From assembly GCF_010747415.1 (NCBI RefSeq), contig NZ_JAAGNZ010000001.1, positions 2,480,001 through 2,544,000 on the forward strand: DNA of 64,000 bases. Direction: 5' to 3'. A model generated the notes under the pieces. That model searched no databases, had not been told where the DNA came from, and saw nothing but the letters and a program-made list of their open reading frames with translations. Made by a program: the position numbers and the translations under genes. Shown here one piece after another: positions 63,791 through 64,000 of this stretch; position 1 is the first letter of the stretch; every line of letters begins with the position of its first letter. The DNA comes from Spirosoma agri (GTDB taxonomy: Bacteria > Bacteroidota > Bacteroidia > Cytophagales > Spirosomataceae).

Positions 63791-64000
63791 TCAATTACTC
63801 GCCACTTTGGGATTGTTTCCCGTCAACGATACCACACGGCCAATCTTAACGGGAGCGTCCTGTTTAAGGAACAGCAAACCGGTAGTAGCAACCGTATCGC
63901 CTGCCTGTACGCCCGACAGAATCTGAATGGTTCCCGCCGTTCGAATGCCGGTTGTAACGTCTTTGAACTGTGCTTTCCCGTTCTTGACCAGTATAACCTG
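63791..64000 (-). CDS. RND efflux periplasmic adaptor (HlyD/MFP family), C-terminal part
   Basis: The frame enters from the right edge and ends at the TGA at 63791-63793. The 69 visible residues (QVILVKNGKAQFKDVTTGIR..., GVQAGDTVATTGLLFLKQDAPVK) match the beta-barrel and membrane-proximal part of RND membrane-fusion proteins. It links the transporter with an outer-membrane factor. It is in an operon with the downstream transporter gene. The N-terminus is outside the window. Confidence 0.88.
   Translation of the reverse strand, partial: QVILVKNGKAQFKDVTTGIRTAGTIQILSGVQAGDTVATTGLLFLKQDAPVKIGRVVSLTGNNPKVASN

Overview
The window looks like chromosomal DNA of a Bacteroidota bacterium, most likely of the Spirosoma/Cytophagales type. 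Evidence: promoters of the TAnnTTTG form upstream of several genes, scarce Shine-Dalgarno sites, two carboxypeptidase-like TonB-dependent receptors, DUF5723 and OmpL-like barrel proteins, a LuxC-type acyl-CoA reductase facing a 4Fe-4S ferredoxin, a phosphosulfolactate synthase, and a GMC oxidoreductase paired with a gluconate 2-dehydrogenase subunit-3-like protein. Base composition is about 50% GC throughout. The genus is inferred from overall likeness, not proven. No rRNA, tRNA, CRISPR array, prophage or plasmid functions were seen.

Layout. 1-5.6 kb: a secreted M28 peptidase (cut by the left edge), a serine beta-lactamase-like protein, and a two-gene GMC oxidoreductase operon. 5.7-14.9 kb: a long minus-strand run with an MBOAT acyltransferase, a GT2 glycosyltransferase, three polytopic proteins of glycosyltransferase-like or unknown type, an EamA exporter and an LptF/LptG-type permease; this looks like a cell-surface glycan or lipid module. 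14.9-17.1 kb: divergent DtxR/MntR regulator and Nramp (MntH) transporter with a candidate operator between them. 17.3-22.2 kb: a DUF3592-like membrane protein and a YnjBCD-like ABC transporter operon in which a strong hairpin precedes the ATPase gene. 22.5-29.1 kb: an Oar-like TonB receptor, the Kup potassium transporter and a CDP-paratose epimerase-like protein. 29.1-33.4 kb: a 39-bp perfect inverted repeat next to a RAYT-type HUH transposase, then MsrB, MoxR ATPase, PrmC and RibD. 33.5-37.0 kb: a lipoprotein and TonB receptor pair. 37.5-42.0 kb: NagA, a small ABM-domain protein, AroE, DedA, phosphosulfolactate synthase and a divergent hotdog thioesterase. 42.1-50.9 kb: ribosomal proteins L21 and L27, an Nfu-type Fe-S scaffold, a DUF5723 protein, RecG, a secreted esterase, LuxC-like reductase and ferredoxin. 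51.3-54.5 kb: a porin, an ammonium transporter and a receiver-only response regulator. 55-64 kb: a GNAT enzyme, a sorbosone-dehydrogenase-like lipoprotein, an ECF sigma factor overlapping a single-TM protein with a barrel-like C-terminus, a degenerate SGNH protein, and an RND efflux pump with its adaptor running off the right edge.

The most unusual structure is at DNA level: a family of dispersed 130-170 bp elements (1375-1508, 39077-39242, 49302-49439) with GTAGAGAC-type ends and internal inverted repeats. Two of them supply the TAG stop codon of the neighbouring gene. A HUH-type RAYT transposase lies in the same window beside a very long perfect hairpin, and a short GTAG-led hairpin lies at 57165-57192. 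The other candidate unusual units are the sigma factor/barrel pair, the YnjBCD-like operon with an internal terminator, and the phosphosulfolactate synthase-DedA-AroE operon.
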